Source: Streptomyces sp. GSL17-111
GTDB lineage: Bacteria > Actinomycetota > Actinomycetes > Streptomycetales > Streptomycetaceae
NCBI RefSeq assembly: GCF_037911585.1
Contig: NZ_JBAJNS010000001.1
Span: 2,722,001 to 2,786,000 of the forward strand
Reading direction: 5' to 3'
Length of the DNA stretch: 64,000 nt
Of this stretch, positions 1-10,409 are shown piece after piece. How positions within the stretch are numbered: the stretch's first letter is position 1; each line of letters begins with the position of its first letter. The translations under genes were made by a program, and so were the position numbers. The notes below the pieces were generated by a model that saw only the letters and a program-made list of their open reading frames with translations, did no database searches and was not told the DNA's origin.

Positions 1-359
1 TCGACGACGGCCTGACGGCCCTCCTCGCCGCGCTGGACCACTACGACGGCCGGGACGCCACGTCCCTGCTGTTCAGCGAGGTGTACCTGGCCGCCGCCCG
101 CGACGCGGAGCTGGGCGCCTCCCTCGCCGACGTCCTCGCCGCCACCCGGAGCCGCATCGCCCGCTGGCTGGCCGCACACGACGCCCCCACGCCCGAGGAC
201 ACCGCCGCCGTCCTCACCGCCGCACTCGACGGCGTCATGCTGCACCGGCCGCTCGACGCGCACCTGACCTCCGCGCACGTCGCCCCGGTGCTCCGGCGCG
301 CCCTGCACCCCCGAACCCCACCCGCCGGCCGGACCGGCGAAAGGAACGGCCAGACATGA
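1..359 (+). CDS. TetR-family regulator, C-terminal fragment (cut by window edge)
   Basis: The frame is open from the window start to the TGA at 357-359, so only the C-terminal part (about 118 residues) is visible. It is helical and rich in Ala, Leu and Arg, as expected for a TetR ligand-binding domain; the HTH lies outside the window. The stop is 10 nt before the ATG of the flavin monooxygenase on the same strand, so the two are probably co-transcribed. This is the usual pairing of a TetR repressor with a drug- or metabolite-modifying oxygenase. The family call rests on this context and on the composition of the C-terminal half. Confidence 0.55.
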   Translation, partial: DDGLTALLAALDHYDGRDATSLLFSEVYLAAARDAELGASLADVLAATRSRIARWLAAHDAPTPEDTAAVLTAALDGVMLHRPLDAHLTSAHVAPVLRRALHPRTPPAGRTGERNGQT

Positions 360-369
360 AGGCGGTCAC

Positions 370-1548
370 ATGAAGGCAGTCATCTGCGGCGCCGGGATCT
401 CCGGACTCGCCCTCGCGGGGCGGCTGGAGCGGCACGGCTGGGACGTCGTCGTCCTGGAGAAGGCGCCCGGTCCACGCAGCCAGGGCTACATGATCGACTT
501 CTTCGGTCCCGGCTACGACGCCGCCGACGCGATGGGCGTCCTGCCCCGCATCCGCGAGCTCGGATACCGCGTCCGGGAGGCCGCCTACTTCGACGAGACC
601 GGCCGCCGCCGCGCCGGGCTCGACTACCGGCGCTTCGCCGACGCCCTCGGCGGACGGCTGCTCAGCATCATGCGGCCCGACCTGGAGACGGCCCTGCGCG
701 AGCACCTCTCCCCCGCCGTCGACCTCCGCCACGGCACCGGCCCCGCAAGCGTCGACGCCCACCCCGACGGCGTCCACCTCACCCTCACCGACGGGACGGC
801 GCTCAACGCGGACCTCCTCGTCGGCGCGGACGGCGTCCACTCCACCGTCCGCCGCCTGGTCTTCGGCGAAGAGGACCGCTACCTGCGCCACCTGGGCTTC
901 CACACCGCCGCGTTCCTCTTCACCGACCCGGAGCTGCGGGCCCGGGTCCGCGACCGCTTCGCGCTCACCGACACCACCGGACGTCAGATGGGCTTCTACT
1001 CCCTGCGTGACGGCCGCACCGCCGCCTTCGCCGTCCACCGCACCGACTCCACCGGCACCGACGCCCTCCCCGACGACCCGCGCGCCGCCCTCCGTCGCGC
1101 CTACGGCACCCTCGGCTGGTGGGCGCCGCGCGCCCTCGACCGCTGTCCGCCGGGCGACGAGGTGTACTACGACCAGGTGGCCCAGATCGAGATGGACCGC
1201 TGGACGCACGGCCGCGTCACCCTCGTCGGCGACGCCTGCGGCGCCGTCTCCCTCCTCGCCGGCCAGGGCGCCTCCCTCGGCATCGCGGGCGCGTACCTCC
1301 TCGCGGAGGAGCTGGGCCGCACCCCCTCCCTCGCCGACGCGCTGGCCCGCTACGAGCGGACCTGGCGTCCCGTGGTGACGGAGAGGCAGCGCGTCGCCCG
1401 CACGGCCGCCCGCTGGTTCCTCCCCGAGTCCGCCTGGCGACTCCGCGTCCGACGCCTCCTCCTGCACGCCTCCTCCCTGCCCGGCGCCGACCGCGTCCTC
1501 TCCACCGCCCTCGTCGGCAAACCCACCCCCCTCCCCACTCCTCGGTAG
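370..1548 (+). CDS. FAD-dependent monooxygenase (PHBH/TetX type)
   Basis: A 392-residue class A flavoprotein monooxygenase, normal length for the family. The N-terminal Rossmann motif GAGISGLALAG (residues 7-17) binds the ADP part of FAD. The GADGVHSTVR motif near residue 155 is the conserved DG motif for FAD/NAD(P)H, and LVGDACG near residue 285 is the GD motif that contacts the ribityl chain. Such enzymes hydroxylate aromatic substrates with NAD(P)H and O2; the substrate cannot be read from sequence. It follows a TetR fragment by 10 nt, which suggests inducible control. The start ATG at 370 is preferred over the ATG at 356, which opens only a five-codon frame. Confidence 0.9.
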   Translation: MKAVICGAGISGLALAGRLERHGWDVVVLEKAPGPRSQGYMIDFFGPGYDAADAMGVLPRIRELGYRVREAAYFDETGRRRAGLDYRRFADALGGRLLSIMRPDLETALREHLSPAVDLRHGTGPASVDAHPDGVHLTLTDGTALNADLLVGADGVHSTVRRLVFGEEDRYLRHLGFHTAAFLFTDPELRARVRDRFALTDTTGRQMGFYSLRDGRTAAFAVHRTDSTGTDALPDDPRAALRRAYGTLGWWAPRALDRCPPGDEVYYDQVAQIEMDRWTHGRVTLVGDACGAVSLLAGQGASLGIAGAYLLAEELGRTPSLADALARYERTWRPVVTERQRVARTAARWFLPESAWRLRVRRLLLHASSLPGADRVLSTALVGKPTPLPTPR

Positions 1549-1554
1549 ACGGCT

Positions 1555-3621
1555 TCAGGCCTCGCGGGCCCCTGCGGCGGCCCGCCGTCCCGGACGGCGC
1601 TCCAGCGGCACGACCACCGAGCTCCAGAAGCGGTCCACCGAGTCGTACACACTGCGGATGAAGCCTGTCTCGGCATGACCGCGTGAGCTGCCCATCCCCT
1701 TGAAGAGAGACAGCTTGAAGCCCGTGATCCGGACGTCGGACTCCTGGGGCAGAAGGTCACCGGGCTCGGGTCGCAGCCGCTCGAGCGTTCCCCGCGGACC
1801 GTTCGGCCGGCCTTCGAGGAGAGTCTCGACGTGCAGGTCGGCCGGGGCGTCGGAGAGTTGGCGGACGAGGCGCTTCGCCCAGGTGAGGGGGTAGCCGCTC
1901 TCGGCGGGGGGAATCTCCATGGACGTACGCAACTTTCCGGTGCGCAGGTCCGCGACGATGGCCAAGGTCCCCGGAGCACCCTCCACCCGTACCTCGGCCT
2001 CCAGGCGACCGTCCGCGCACAGCCGGTCCGCGAGGGCGGCGCGACGGGCCCCCGCGTCGCTGTTGCGGCGGACGCGCTGAACGGGCAGCGCCCGCTGTCC
2101 CAGCTCTCCGCCCAGCCGCAGGCACACCTGGCGGATGAGCCGCTCCCAGCTCTCGACGACCTCGACGGCCCGCTGGTCGCCCTGGCACAGCGTCTCCGTG
2201 TCGATGCCGTTGCGCACCGGCACCCAGGCCGGTCCCATGTTCTGGAACCCGTGGCAGCCGGAGTTGTCGTGCTGCAGGTAGTGCAGCAGCTCCTGCAGCA
2301 GCCAGGCGTGAGCGGCGTTGCCCACGCCCTCGTGCCGAATCAACATCTGGGCCTGGTGCGTCACCTCAGCCCAGGAGAGGTGCCAGAGCGTGACCCGGTG
2401 CTTCCGCCTGCGGTCGATCTTGACGTCCACCAGCGGGCCGCCGTCGAGAGCGACATCGTTGGACAGCGTGATCACGGCTTCGTAGCCCCTGCGGGCGGCC
2501 ACGTCCACGTAGTCCTGCACCTGCTCCGCCTTCAGCGGGCTCCCGTTCGTCTTCGTCTCGACAAGCGCCGTCCACAGCCGTCCCGCCCGTTCCACCCGGA
2601 TGACGCCGTCCGGACGCTTCGGCGTGTCGCCGTGCGGCAGCGATACTTCGGTGAAGGTCTCCATGCGGCCCGCCGGGGCTCCGAAGCCCGCCGTGAGCCG
2701 ACGGCCGAACTCGGGCACCTGCGTCATCACCGACAGCAGGACGGAGGTGGCGCGCATCTCACGCTCTCGGTCGTTCTTCAGGCTCGACACGGGAAACAGC
2801 CGCGCCTGCCGCCAAGCGTCGTTCTCGGCAAGAGACCTCTTGGCGACCTTGGGCAGCGTCACCTTCTTCTTCGCGGTACGCGGCCGCCGCCGCGCAGGGC
2901 GTTCCTCCACTTCTTCCGCCGCGACGGAAGCCGGTGCCGGTTCCGGCCGGCGTTGCGGGGGTACGGGCGCACCGCTTTCCACCGGGGCCCGAGCCGACAC
3001 GCTCCCGGTGTCGACGACCTCTGGTTCCGCAGAGGGAACGTGTGTGCCGTCCGCCGGCTCGTCGTCGGTCTCTTCAGCCTCATCGACGTCGATACCGAAG
3101 TCGATGGCCAACCCCGCAAGGCCTGAGGCGTACCCCTGAGCGACCGCCCGGAACTTCCACTGGCCGTTGCGGCGGTAGAACTCGCCGAAGACGAACGCCC
3201 GCTCCACCCCGGCGTCGGGGATCGAGAATTCCAGTAGTGCCTCGCCCGAGGGGTCGGTGACGGTCAGCCGCAGGTCGCTCAGGTCCCCGAAGCACTCCTC
3301 GCCGTACCGGCTCGCCGCGATGGCGATGCGCTCCACGTCGTCGGGCATGGCCGTCAGGTCCAGACTGAGCCGGTCCTCGCTGCCGTCGTCCGTCGGCCGC
3401 TTCCCCAGAAGCTGCACGGACCCATCGGGGGCCGTGGGGTTGTTGTAGAAGTAGAAGTCGGCATCGCTGCGTACCTTGCCGTTCCCGTCCAAGAGCAGCA
3501 CGGAAGCGTCCGCGTCGGCCTCTCCCGACTCGCTGCTCCAGCCGAGGTGGACGACCACGGCGTCGACGCTTTCGCTCAGCTCCTCCAGGCCGACGTTCGC
3601 GCCCTTGATCATTTCGCGCAA
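1555..3621 (-). CDS. TerD-domain protein fused to a PD-(D/E)XK nuclease-like domain
   Basis: About 688 residues. Residues 1-190 form a TerD domain: the start MREMIKGAN, acidic Ca-binding stretches (GEADADASVLLL, RSDADFYFYNN, SEDRLSLDL) and the closing WKFRAVAQGY. A Pro/Glu/Arg-rich linker with a basic patch (RRRPRTAKKK) follows to about 270. The C-terminal half carries a PD-(D/E)XK signature: an early Glu (TFTEVSL), Asp in RPDGVIRV near 338, ExK in LVETKT near 354-356, and QVQDY near 366-370, the RecB/Cas4-type QxxxY motif. Start chosen: TTG at 3621, with GGGGGG just upstream; ATG at 3612 is possible. TerD domains are known in tellurite/phage stress systems and are reported fused to effector domains; that this one cuts nucleic acid is inference. 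It converges with the monooxygenase gene and is divergent from the HhH gene. Confidence 0.8.
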   Translation of the reverse strand: MREMIKGANVGLEELSESVDAVVVHLGWSSESGEADADASVLLLDGNGKVRSDADFYFYNNPTAPDGSVQLLGKRPTDDGSEDRLSLDLTAMPDDVERIAIAASRYGEECFGDLSDLRLTVTDPSGEALLEFSIPDAGVERAFVFGEFYRRNGQWKFRAVAQGYASGLAGLAIDFGIDVDEAEETDDEPADGTHVPSAEPEVVDTGSVSARAPVESGAPVPPQRRPEPAPASVAAEEVEERPARRRPRTAKKKVTLPKVAKRSLAENDAWRQARLFPVSSLKNDREREMRATSVLLSVMTQVPEFGRRLTAGFGAPAGRMETFTEVSLPHGDTPKRPDGVIRVERAGRLWTALVETKTNGSPLKAEQVQDYVDVAARRGYEAVITLSNDVALDGGPLVDVKIDRRRKHRVTLWHLSWAEVTHQAQMLIRHEGVGNAAHAWLLQELLHYLQHDNSGCHGFQNMGPAWVPVRNGIDTETLCQGDQRAVEVVESWERLIRQVCLRLGGELGQRALPVQRVRRNSDAGARRAALADRLCADGRLEAEVRVEGAPGTLAIVADLRTGKLRTSMEIPPAESGYPLTWAKRLVRQLSDAPADLHVETLLEGRPNGPRGTLERLRPEPGDLLPQESDVRITGFKLSLFKGMGSSRGHAETGFIRSVYDSVDRFWSSVVVPLERRPGRRAAAGAREA

Positions 3622-3820
3622 TGTGCCCCCCAAGAATGCGGACTACCCCGGGGCACACCGGAGGCCCGTGTCGTTCACGATCGGATCACGCAGCCCGCAC
3701 GCTGCGTGACGGAGAGCGTAGCGTCACCGATCAACGCTGCGTAAGGGTCGGGAAGCACTTCGCAGTCGCCGAGCAGGGCCCCGGGTGCGGGGGGTGGGGG
3801 TGCGGGGGGATGATCGGGGG

Positions 3821-4399
3821 ATGGATGTGTCGCTTCGCCTCGCCCAGCAGCCGGACGCCGACGCGCTGCTGAGCCGCAGCCCGCTCGCCGCGCTCGTCGG
3901 CATGCTGCTCGACCAGCAGATCCCCATGGAGTGGGCGTTCAACGGCCCGTGGACGATCGCCCAGCGGCTGGGCGACGACGACCTCGACGCGCACCGGATC
4001 GCCGCGCAGGACCCGGAGACGTTCGCCGAGTTGCTCGCCGCCAAGCCCGCCGTGCACCGCTACCCGGCGTCGATGGCCGGGCGGGTGCAGAAGCTCTGCC
4101 AGTACCTCGTGGAGCACTACGACGGCGACGTCACCGCTCTCTGGCGGGACGCAGACAGCGGCAAGGAGCTGCTGAAGCGGCTGAACGACCTGCCGGGCTT
4201 CGGGAAGCAGAAGGCGCAGATCTTCCTCGCCCTGCTCGGCAAGCAGCTGGGCGTCAGGCCGGACGGCTGGCGGGAGGCGGCGGGCGGCTACGGCGAGGAG
4301 GGAGCGCACCGGTCGGTGGCCGACATCACCGGTCCGGATTCCCTTCAGCAAGTGCGGGCGTACAAGCAGGAGATGAAGCGGGCGGCGAAGAAGTCCTGA
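3821..4399 (+). CDS. HhH-GPD base-excision repair protein (DNA glycosylase-like)
   Basis: A 192-residue protein of the HhH-GPD superfamily. The helix-hairpin-helix is visible as [21 protein letters not shown] around residues 118-138, the region that grips the DNA backbone. The usual catalytic Lys (endonuclease III) is not at the expected place, and the protein is shorter than AlkA or Nth, so catalytic type is unclear. The N-terminal [20 protein letters not shown] is the conserved helical core of actinobacterial HhH-GPD proteins. Start ATG at 3821 was chosen because of the purine-rich GGGGGATGATCGGGGG just upstream. It is divergent from the TerD-nuclease gene and upstream of, but probably separate from, the lipoamide dehydrogenase gene. 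Confidence 0.82.
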   Translation: MDVSLRLAQQPDADALLSRSPLAALVGMLLDQQIPMEWAFNGPWTIAQRLGDDDLDAHRIAAQDPETFAELLAAKPAVHRYPASMAGRVQKLCQYLVEHYDGDVTALWRDADSGKELLKRLNDLPGFGKQKAQIFLALLGKQLGVRPDGWREAAGGYGEEGAHRSVADITGPDSLQQVRAYKQEMKRAAKKS

Positions 4400-4493
4400 C
4401 GGCGGCGGAGCGCCGGGAGGGGTCCGCCGCGCCGGACCGGCGAGGGTGCATGATCGGCGTATCCGGCCATCCGCACCGTGGAGAGGACTACCG

Positions 4494-5896
<1,403 letters not shown>

Positions 5897-6069
5897 CCTC
5901 CGTGCCCCTCGGCGCGTCGGCCACCGGCCCGTGGCGGCCGGCGCGCCGTGGCGGCGGCACACGCGAGGTCGCCATCCTCCGTTCGCATGGTCGCCGCCCG
6001 GCTGGGCAAACATGCGGAATCGAACACCGCGACGGTGTGGCGGCGTTGACGCACGGAGGGACGTGCCGA

Positions 6070-9000
6070 GTGCGGTTCGGAATACTGGGCCCGGTCGAGG
6101 CCCGGTGCGACGGTGTGCGCATCGACCTGCGACCCGGCCGTGAACGCTCGCTGCTGGCCCTGCTCGTCCTCAACGCCGGCCGCCTCCTCACGGCCGACCA
6201 CGTCGTGACGCTCCTGTGGGAGGAGCCGCCGGAGACCGCGCGCGCCCAGGTCTACAACCTCGTCAGCGGACTGCGGCGCCGCCTGCACCACCCGGCGCCC
6301 GGCCGTCCCGCCGGCACCGACGTGCTCGTCACGGCGGACGGCGGCTACCGGCTGGAGCCCGCCCGGCACCACACCGACCTGGCCGCCTTCCGGTCGGCCG
6401 CCGCCCAGGGCCGGTACGCGGCCGAGTCGGGCGCCCGGCACCGCGCCGCCGAGTTGCTGACGCAGGCACTCGGCCACTGGCGGGGCGAGGCGCTGTCCGG
6501 CTGCGCGGCACCGTTCGCCGCCGCCGCCCGGCAGGCGCTGGAGGACGAGCGCTGGAGCACCGTCGAGGCGCTGCTGGACGTCCACCTCGGGCTGGGCCGC
6601 TACGAACGCGTCCTCGCGGACGTCGGGCCCTGGCTGGAGCAGCAGCCCTACCGGGAGGACCTGTACCGGCGGCAGATGCTCGCCCTGGCGGCCCAGGGAC
6701 GGCGCGCGGACGCGCTGGCCAGCTACCGGCGGGCCTACCGGCGGCTGGGCGAGGACCTTGGCGTCGAGCCCGGCCCGGCCCTGCGCGACCTGCACGAGCA
6801 GCTCCTGCGCGGCGCCGCCCCGACGCTCCCCGACCGGACGGAGGGCACGGTCCGGACCGACGGCGCGGCGCGCGCAAGGCCGTCGGCCCGCCGCAGCGGT
6901 GCGACGGCGGACCCCGCACGCCTCCCGGGCCCACGCCCGGCCGGGGCGACATCCGCCGGGAAGCCGTCCGCCCCGGGGCCCGCAGTCGGCGAGCCGTCCG
7001 CCGGGGAGCCGCCGCGCCCCCGCCCGGTGCCACGTCAACTCCCCCCTCCCCCCGCCCGCCTGTACGGCCGTGACGCCCTCCTGCGCGAGCTGCGGGACGC
7101 CCTCGCGCCCCCGTCGGACCACCCCACCGCGCTCCCCGCTGCACGCACGCCGGGCGCGCCCGTCGTCGTCCTCACCGGGCCCGGCGGGGTCGGCAAGACG
7201 GCCCTCGCGCTGCACACCGCCCACCGCCTCTCCGCCCGGTTCCCCGACGGGCAGCTCTACGCCGACCTGCGCGGCTCCCACTCCTCCCCCGCCGATCCCC
7301 CGGAGACCGCCGCCCGCTTCCTGCGCGCCCTCGGCGTCGACGGCCAGGACGTCCCCGCCGACGCGGACGAGCGCGTCGCCGACCTGCGCAGCCGGCTCGC
7401 CGGCCGCAGCGTGCTCCTCCTGCTCGACGACGTCCGCGACGAGACGCAGCTGCGGCCCCTGCTGCCCGCCGACGGCGGCTGCGCCGTGCTCGCCACCTCC
7501 CGCAACCGGCTGACCGGCCTCACCGCCCTGGCCGACGCGCGGGTCCTCGGCGTCGGCACCCTCACGCCCGCCGACGCCGCCGCCCTCCTCGCCGGCCTCG
7601 TCGGCGCCGAACGCGCGGGGGCCGACCGGACGGCCACCGCCGAGGTCGCCCGGCTCTGCGGCCACCTCCCGCTGGCCCTGCGCATCGCGGGGGCCCGGCT
7701 CGCGGCCCGTCCCGACTGGACGGTGGCGGGCTTCCGGGACCGGCTCGCCCAGCAGCACCACCGGCTCGACCAGCTCGCCGCCGGTGACCTCGACGTCCGC
7801 GCGGGCATCGCCCTCAGCTACCGCTCCCTGAGCCCCGGCCTGCGCACGGCCCTGCGCCGTCTGGCGCTCCTGGAGTCCCACAGCGTGCCCGGCTGGGTCG
7901 TCGGGACGCTGGCCGGACGGCCGTCCGAACCGTGGCTCCACGACCAGCTCGTCGAGCGCAACCTGCTGGAGACCTGCGGGCGCGACCAGGCCGGGCAGCC
8001 GCGCTACCAACTGCACGCCCTCGTCCGCGACTTCGCGCGCGAACGCACCCTCGCCGAGGACACCGGGGAGGAGCGGGACGCCGCCGTCGAGCGCGTCCTG
8101 CGCGCCTGGCTCGCCCTCGCCTCCGAGGCGGCCGGACGCCTCGGCCACGGCGGCGTCCTCGACCCCGTCGCCCCGGCCCCGGGCGCACCGCCGGACGCCG
8201 CCGACGCCGCCCGCCGCCATCCGGAACGCTGGTTCGCCGCCGAGCAGGCCAACCTGTTGAACGCGGCCCTGCACGCCTGCCGCCTCCGCCTTCCCGAGCT
8301 GGCCGGCGACCTCGCGCTCCAGCTGAGCGGGTACCTCGTCATCCGCTTCTACGAGGCCGAGCGGGAGGCCGTCGTCCGGGCCGCCATCGCGAGCTGGGGC
8401 GAGCGTCCCACCGCCGACCGCCGGCTCTCCCGGCTCCACTTCGCCCTGTGCTGGACCCTCTACCAGCAGGACCGCTACGCCGAACTCACCGTCGCCGCCG
8501 AACGCGGCCTGCGCGTCGCCCGCGACCTCGGCGACCCGGAGGTCGTCGCCGACGCCGCCTGGCAGCTCGGCCGCGCCACCGCCCTGCGCGGCCGGCTCAC
8601 CGAGGCCGCCGCGTACTACCGGCGCACCGTCCAGGACGCCGAACACCTCGGGCTCTCCGCCCGCGCCCACGTCTACGCCCTCACCGGCCTCGCCAACGTG
8701 CTGGCCGACCTGGGCGAGCCGGCCGAGGCCGTCCGGAGCTACGAGCAGGCCCTGGCGCGCCACCCCGGGGCCGACCGCACGCGTGTCGTGATGCTGCTGC
8801 GCTGCGCCGAGGCGCACAGCGACGCCGGTGAGGGGGCCCGCGCCCTGGAGCTCCTGACGGCCGCCGCCGCCATCGTCCGCGCGATCGGGGACGACGTCGG
8901 CGCTGCCCACGTCGAACGCGGCCGGGCCCTCGTCGACCTCGCCCACGGCCGCTGGCACGACGCCCGCGACCGCCTGACCGGCGTCCTGTCCACGCTGCGC

Positions 9001-9321
9001 ACCCAGCGCGAGACCTCCGGCGAGGCGGGCGTCCTGCGCAGCCTCGGCGACGCCGCCCTCGGCGCCGGACAGTGGGACGACGCCCGGCACCACCTCGACG
9101 ACGCGCTCGCCCTCCACACCCGCATGGACCTGCCCGTCGAGATCGCCCGCACCCGCGCCCGACTCGCCGTCGCTCTCCGCCTCGCGGGCGATCCGTCACC
9201 GGCGCACCGGCACGCCGACGCGTGCCGGGCCATCCTGCTCCGCCACGCACTCGGCCCGGCCTGTCTGCGACTGCCCGCCCACGTCCGCCGGCTGCTGCCA
9301 CCGGCGGACGCGACGACGTGA
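6070..9321 (+). CDS. AfsR/SARP-family transcriptional regulator with NB-ARC ATPase and TPR domains
   Basis: A 1083-residue regulator. Order: OmpR-type winged helix (residues 1-95, starting VRFGILGP), bacterial transcriptional activation domain (about 100-250, ending DALASYRRAYRRLGEDLGVEPG), a Pro/Ala-rich linker, an NB-ARC/STAND ATPase with Walker A GPGGVGKTAL near 370 and Walker B VLLLLDDV near 455, and C-terminal tetratricopeptide-like repeats. Large SARPs bind direct repeats ahead of secondary-metabolite genes and use ATP hydrolysis for activation. No biosynthetic cluster is next to it here, so it may act at a distance as AfsR does. GTG start at 6070 with GGAGGG about 9 nt upstream. The flanking genes are unrelated. 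Confidence 0.9.
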   Translation: MRFGILGPVEARCDGVRIDLRPGRERSLLALLVLNAGRLLTADHVVTLLWEEPPETARAQVYNLVSGLRRRLHHPAPGRPAGTDVLVTADGGYRLEPARHHTDLAAFRSAAAQGRYAAESGARHRAAELLTQALGHWRGEALSGCAAPFAAAARQALEDERWSTVEALLDVHLGLGRYERVLADVGPWLEQQPYREDLYRRQMLALAAQGRRADALASYRRAYRRLGEDLGVEPGPALRDLHEQLLRGAAPTLPDRTEGTVRTDGAARARPSARRSGATADPARLPGPRPAGATSAGKPSAPGPAVGEPSAGEPPRPRPVPRQLPPPPARLYGRDALLRELRDALAPPSDHPTALPAARTPGAPVVVLTGPGGVGKTALALHTAHRLSARFPDGQLYADLRGSHSSPADPPETAARFLRALGVDGQDVPADADERVADLRSRLAGRSVLLLLDDVRDETQLRPLLPADGGCAVLATSRNRLTGLTALADARVLGVGTLTPADAAALLAGLVGAERAGADRTATAEVARLCGHLPLALRIAGARLAARPDWTVAGFRDRLAQQHHRLDQLAAGDLDVRAGIALSYRSLSPGLRTALRRLALLESHSVPGWVVGTLAGRPSEPWLHDQLVERNLLETCGRDQAGQPRYQLHALVRDFARERTLAEDTGEERDAAVERVLRAWLALASEAAGRLGHGGVLDPVAPAPGAPPDAADAARRHPERWFAAEQANLLNAALHACRLRLPELAGDLALQLSGYLVIRFYEAEREAVVRAAIASWGERPTADRRLSRLHFALCWTLYQQDRYAELTVAAERGLRVARDLGDPEVVADAAWQLGRATALRGRLTEAAAYYRRTVQDAEHLGLSARAHVYALTGLANVLADLGEPAEAVRSYEQALARHPGADRTRVVMLLRCAEAHSDAGEGARALELLTAAAAIVRAIGDDVGAAHVERGRALVDLAHGRWHDARDRLTGVLSTLRTQRETSGEAGVLRSLGDAALGAGQWDDARHHLDDALALHTRMDLPVEIARTRARLAVALRLAGDPSPAHRHADACRAILLRHALGPACLRLPAHVRRLLPPADATT

Positions 9322-9343
9322 CGGGCCGGCCGCGACCACTCGG

Positions 9344-10195
9344 TCAGAAGGCCTCGTCGCGGAACCCGTGCCGGGCGACGCGCGCCAGCATGTTCCGCCA
9401 CGCGTCGAGGTCCGAGTGCGGGTTGCCGCTGATGCCGAGGCGGTTCTTGGCCTGGCCGAAGGCGTTGTTGGTGTTCGGCCCCCAGATGCCGTCCACGGCC
9501 AGGCCGGAGCCCATGAAGTTGTTGCACATCGCCTGGACGAACTTGGTGTCGCTGGAGCTGCCCTTCTGGCACAGCGTGGGCAGCCCGCCGAAGTCGGCGT
9601 GGATGTGGTCGCGGTGGGCCGCGTTGTACCAGCCGTCGAGCACGTACCGGAACCGGCGGCGGCAGGTGGCGTCCACCGCCAGGTAGCGGCGGCGCAGGGT
9701 GCGGTCCGACGCGGCGTGGTGACCGTCCAGCATCGAGGACTGCCGTCCGCCGTTCCACCGCACCAGGTCCAGGTCCATCGCCGTGCCGGCGCCGTGCTGG
9801 CCCGACTTGTTGACGTAGAACCCGGCCGAGACGAGGAACTTGACGCCGCCGAACCCGCCGTCCGACGACAGGTCCCGCAGATCGCGTATCCACACCACCA
9901 GCCGGTCGTAGAACCCCTGCGTGCAACGCCAGTCGCGCAGGACCGTGTTGCCTCTGTTCCCCCGCCAGTAGTACACCGGCGTGCCGTCGATCCGGCTGAA
10001 GGTCCGCAGCGCCTGCGCCGAGACGTCACCCTCCGGCGCCTGCATCTCCCGGGGCAGCGCCTCGAACCCCGGGTCCTCCGCCGCCCAGGCGCTCCCGCCC
10101 GTGGCCCCCGCCACGACCGCCCCCGCCGCCGCGGCCCCGACCCCGCCGAGGAACAGCCGCCGGTCCAGCCCCTTCGCCCGCTCGTCTTCCCGCAT
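9344..10195 (-). CDS. Tat-exported protein with extensin-like and peptidoglycan-binding-like regions
   Basis: A 283-residue protein with an N-terminal twin-arginine signal: DRRLFLGG at residues 11-18, an Ala/Gly hydrophobic stretch, and a likely cleavage after SAWA near 39. The middle part (YYWRGNRGNTVL to HRDHIHADFGG) resembles extensin-like/M15-type domains, with a clustered GAGTAMDLDLV and a His/Asp-rich HRDHIH site that could bind metal. The C-terminal part (GSGLAVDGIWGPNTNNAF) matches the short repeat of peptidoglycan-binding domains. A role in cell-wall turnover is inferred. Start ATG at 10195 with GGAAGGG 8-10 nt upstream. It is convergent with the SARP gene. Confidence 0.78.
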   Translation of the reverse strand: MREDERAKGLDRRLFLGGVGAAAAGAVVAGATGGSAWAAEDPGFEALPREMQAPEGDVSAQALRTFSRIDGTPVYYWRGNRGNTVLRDWRCTQGFYDRLVVWIRDLRDLSSDGGFGGVKFLVSAGFYVNKSGQHGAGTAMDLDLVRWNGGRQSSMLDGHHAASDRTLRRRYLAVDATCRRRFRYVLDGWYNAAHRDHIHADFGGLPTLCQKGSSSDTKFVQAMCNNFMGSGLAVDGIWGPNTNNAFGQAKNRLGISGNPHSDLDAWRNMLARVARHGFRDEAF

Positions 10196-10409
10196 GGTGA
10201 ACGCCCTTCCGCAGCCGCGCGAGGCCCGACCGCCCCGCACGTCGTGACTGCGATGGTTCGCCCCGCGCCTACGTCCGACCTCACCCCGCCCTAACACCCC
10301 GGGGCTTGACAGCCCCCACCACCCACACCACCCGCCCCGACTCCCCCCGCACGGCGCACCCGCCGGTGTCCTGCCCGGCGAGCGGACGTCCTCGCCGGAT
10401 ACTCGGCGC

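Noticed and set aside
6070..10195. Secondary-metabolite cluster around the SARP regulator
   Set aside because: The neighbours are unrelated housekeeping or membrane genes with no biosynthetic enzymes.
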